Shown piece by piece: positions 62,304 to 64,000 of a stretch of DNA of 64,000 nucleotides. The stretch comes from Saccharothrix longispora. GTDB taxonomy: Bacteria > Actinomycetota > Actinomycetes > Mycobacteriales > Pseudonocardiaceae. Positions within the stretch are counted from its first letter, which is position 1. Each line of letters starts with the position of its first letter. The DNA is taken from assembly GCF_030852425.1 (NCBI RefSeq), contig NZ_NSDM01000004.1:1-64000 (forward strand). The letters run 5' to 3'. Under the pieces are notes generated by a model. That model was not told where the DNA came from. It did no database searches and saw only the letters and a program-made list of their open reading frames with translations. A program made the position numbers and the translations under genes.

Positions 62304-62777
62304 TCAGCGCTCCTCGACCCTGAGCACCCAGGTGCCGCGCGCCACGAAGTCGAACGCGCCGGTGGTGCTCGCCTCGATGCGCGCCCCGTACTGCTGCACC
62401 TCGACGCTCTCCAACCGGGCCCCGGGGTCCGGCAGCGCGAGCGTGTACGCGTACCGCGGCTCGCGCGAGGTGAACAGCTTGCTGCGCAACGGCTCCTGCG
62501 GCACGCCCGCGCCGTCGCGGTAGGTGAACTTCACCGACCACGCCGTCTCGGCCAGCTCGCCGGGCACGGAGATCTGCACCGGCTTCCCCGGCCGCACCCG
62601 CAGCACGCCCAGGGCGTTCGGGTCCACGTCGCAGTTCTCCGACTGGAGGTCGCAGTACTGCGACGGGCCGACGTCCACCGCGTGCCCGTCGGCGTAGAAG
62701 GTCACCTCGGGGTTCTGCGGGGCCGCGCAGGCGGCGAGGGCCAGCAGCGGGACGACGGCAAGCGGTACTCGGCGCAC
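62304..62777 (-). CDS. lipoprotein (DUF2771-like)
   Basis: The 157-residue lipoprotein has a short signal sequence RRVPLAVVPLLALAAC with the lipobox at LAAC. The mature domain is beta-rich (EVTFYADGHAVDVGP, VLRVRPGKPVQISVPGEL, SVKFTYRDG, GTWVLRVEER) with two cysteines in YCDLQSENC. It resembles the actinobacterial DUF2771 family next to MFS transporter genes. GTG 62777 fits a TAGGCT box 8 nt upstream. It is encoded just after the MFS gene, with 11 bp between. Confidence 0.78.
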   Translation of the reverse strand: MRRVPLAVVPLLALAACAAPQNPEVTFYADGHAVDVGPSQYCDLQSENCDVDPNALGVLRVRPGKPVQISVPGELAETAWSVKFTYRDGAGVPQEPLRSKLFTSREPRYAYTLALPDPGARLESVEVQQYGARIEASTTGAFDFVARGTWVLRVEER

Positions 62778-62785
62778 GGCCGCCG

Positions 62786-62791
62786 AGCCTA
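62786..62791 (-). promoter_or_regulatory. possible leaderless -10 box (TAGGCT) of the lipoprotein gene
   Basis: TAGGCT, eight bases, GTG on the minus strand. It overlaps the last codon of the upstream MFS gene, so the lipoprotein may have its own promoter within the operon. Confidence 0.45.
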
Positions 62792-64000
62792 CGTGCCGGG
62801 ACGGGGCGCGACCGGGCCGGGGCGCAGCGGCCGGTCGCCGCCGAGGCCGGGCACCAGCGACGTGCCCCGCCGGGTCTGCACGGTCTGCGCGAGACCCAGC
62901 GCGAGCAGCACCGACAGCACGGTGAACCCGATCCAGTACTCGGTCGGCAGCAGCACGCCGAGCGCCCCGCCGAACACCCAGCCGAGCTGGAGGATGGTCT
63001 CCGACCGGCCGAACGCCGAGGCCCGCGACTCGTCCGGCACGTCGTCCTGGATCACCGCGTCCAGCGAGACCTTCGCCAGCGAGCTGGCCGTGGCCCCGAC
63101 CAGGCCGACGGCCGCCGCCGTGGTCAGGCCGGGCAGCACCGCCGCCACCACCGCCGTGGCCAGGGCCGCGGCGAGGCAGCCGATGACGACGCCGTCGGGC
63201 GAGCCGAAGTGCAGGCGCGCGCCGACGGCGTTGCCGAGGAAGCTGCCGACACCGGCCGCCGCCGCGATCACGCCCAGCAGCAGGAGCTGCCTGAACGCGT
63301 CGCCCTCGGTCTGGGCGCGCACCACGAACGCGGAGAACAGCATCAGGAAACCGGTGAGCATCCGGATCGTGCCGTTGGCCCACAGCGACACCACGACCGT
63401 GCGGCCCAGCGGCTGCCGCCGCCGCTTCGGCGGCCGGTCCGGCTTCCCCGGCCCGGCCCGCAGCGTCGCGGGCACCTCGCCCTCGGTGACCTCCACCCAC
63501 GACGGGATGCGCAGGCAGTAGTAGGCGTTGACGGCGCTCAACGCGGCGGTGAACCACAGCGCGCCGGGTGAGCCGAACAGGTTCGCGAAGCCGGCCGCGA
63601 ACGCCCCGAACACACCGCCCGCGGCCAGGCCGAACACCGTCATCCGGGCGTTGGTCTTGGACAGCGTGATGTCGCGCGGCAGCACGCGCGGCGTGATCGC
63701 GGACTTGAGCACGGTGAACGACTTGGACAGCACCATGCTGCCCAGCGCCGCGGGGTACAGGCCCCAGTTGTCGAAGTTCGTCGCCATCACGATCGACAGC
63801 AGCACCCGCAGCGCGCACGACGCCGCGAGCGCGACCCGCCTGCCGTGCTGGACGCGGTCCAGCGCCGGCCCGATGACCGGCGCGACGAGCGCGAACGGCG
63901 CGACCGTGATCAGCAGGTAGAGGGCGACCTTGCCGCGGCTCTCGCCGGAGGCGGCGGAGAAGAACAGGGTGTTGGCGAGCGCGACGGCCATGGCGGCGTC
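62789..64000 (-). CDS. MFS transporter (partial at window edge)
   Basis: About 400 residues of a major facilitator protein are visible. The first codons lie at or beyond the window edge; ATG 63991 is the first visible start but the frame continues to 64000. About ten hydrophobic helices can be seen, with the inter-helix basic loop DRVQHGRR and a charged central loop (GKPDRPPKRRRQPLG). The C-terminal half includes DDVPDESRASAFGRSETILQ. The substrate cannot be predicted. It precedes the DUF2771-like lipoprotein gene in the same direction. Confidence 0.85.
   Translation of the reverse strand, partial: DAAMAVALANTLFFSAASGESRGKVALYLLITVAPFALVAPVIGPALDRVQHGRRVALAASCALRVLLSIVMATNFDNWGLYPAALGSMVLSKSFTVLKSAITPRVLPRDITLSKTNARMTVFGLAAGGVFGAFAAGFANLFGSPGALWFTAALSAVNAYYCLRIPSWVEVTEGEVPATLRAGPGKPDRPPKRRRQPLGRTVVVSLWANGTIRMLTGFLMLFSAFVVRAQTEGDAFRQLLLLGVIAAAAGVGSFLGNAVGARLHFGSPDGVVIGCLAAALATAVVAAVLPGLTTAAAVGLVGATASSLAKVSLDAVIQDDVPDESRASAFGRSETILQLGWVFGGALGVLLPTEYWIGFTVLSVLLALGLAQTVQTRRGTSLVPGLGGDRPLRPGPVAPRPGT

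Overview
The window is chromosomal DNA of a high-GC filamentous actinomycete. The best guess is Pseudonocardiaceae (Saccharothrix, Actinosynnema or Lentzea type), inferred from strong GC bias at third codon positions, frequent GTG starts, 4-nt ATGA/GTGA gene overlaps, a cvn conservon, a DasR-type chitobiose locus, an LppU/SCO3897-like gene array and CIRCE-controlled groEL. No rRNA, tRNA, prophage or CRISPR array was recognised. The only transposon material is the tail of an IS481-type transposase at the left edge.

Layout. 1-8 kb: peptide deformylase, a DUF3263-like protein, a LytR_C protein, a CDC48-like AAA ATPase, the psd-pssA phosphatidylethanolamine pair and moeA. 8-13.8 kb: an AIM24-like protein, a cold-shock protein, a Ser/Thr kinase, groEL behind two CIRCE operators, a calcineurin-like phosphodiesterase and a NUDIX hydrolase. 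13.8-18.2 kb: a minus-strand CHAT locus made of a 51-residue acidic small protein, an ECF sigma factor, an Ig-like-fold protein and a TPR-CHAT protease. 18.3-23.5 kb: cutC and a chitobiose-type ABC transporter with a GH20 hexosaminidase, with DasR-like operators on both sides of cutC. 23.9-31.5 kb: a seven-gene form II CO-dehydrogenase-like molybdenum hydroxylase operon (MoxR, CoxE-type, XdhC, S, L, M, G), followed by a CapA-like lipoprotein. 32.8-36.1 kb: MenC-like enolase, a hypothetical gene and XPB helicase. 36.3-39.7 kb: four tandem paralogues with eight conserved cysteines.

39.7-46.3 kb: an orphan substrate-binding lipoprotein divergent from a complete conservon (NIT-domain histidine kinase, roadblock, DUF742, GTPase). 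46.5-51.1 kb: a frameshifted small secreted peptide gene, a helicase-associated WYL-like protein, RidA and TetR sharing one 36-bp palindrome, an exonuclease and a small conserved protein. 51.2-56.6 kb: malic enzyme and the molybdopterin genes moaC-mogA-moaE and moaA-moaD around an Rpf-type transglycosylase. 56.7-64 kb: MarR, two HAD proteins, a calcineurin-like phosphatase, YccF, a Gfo/Idh/MocA oxidoreductase, TetR, a cold-shock-like protein, a lipoprotein and a truncated MFS transporter.

How it fits together: moeA, moaC, mogA, moaE, moaA and moaD make the molybdenum cofactor that the CO-dehydrogenase-like enzyme needs, and XdhC would handle its insertion. Many genes carry a TANNNT box 6-8 nt before the start codon, which indicates leaderless mRNAs. 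The most unusual items are the CHAT locus with its small VDELDP-repeat protein, the four-gene eight-cysteine array, the ribosome-binding-site ladder in front of moaD, and the two DasR-like sites flanking cutC.
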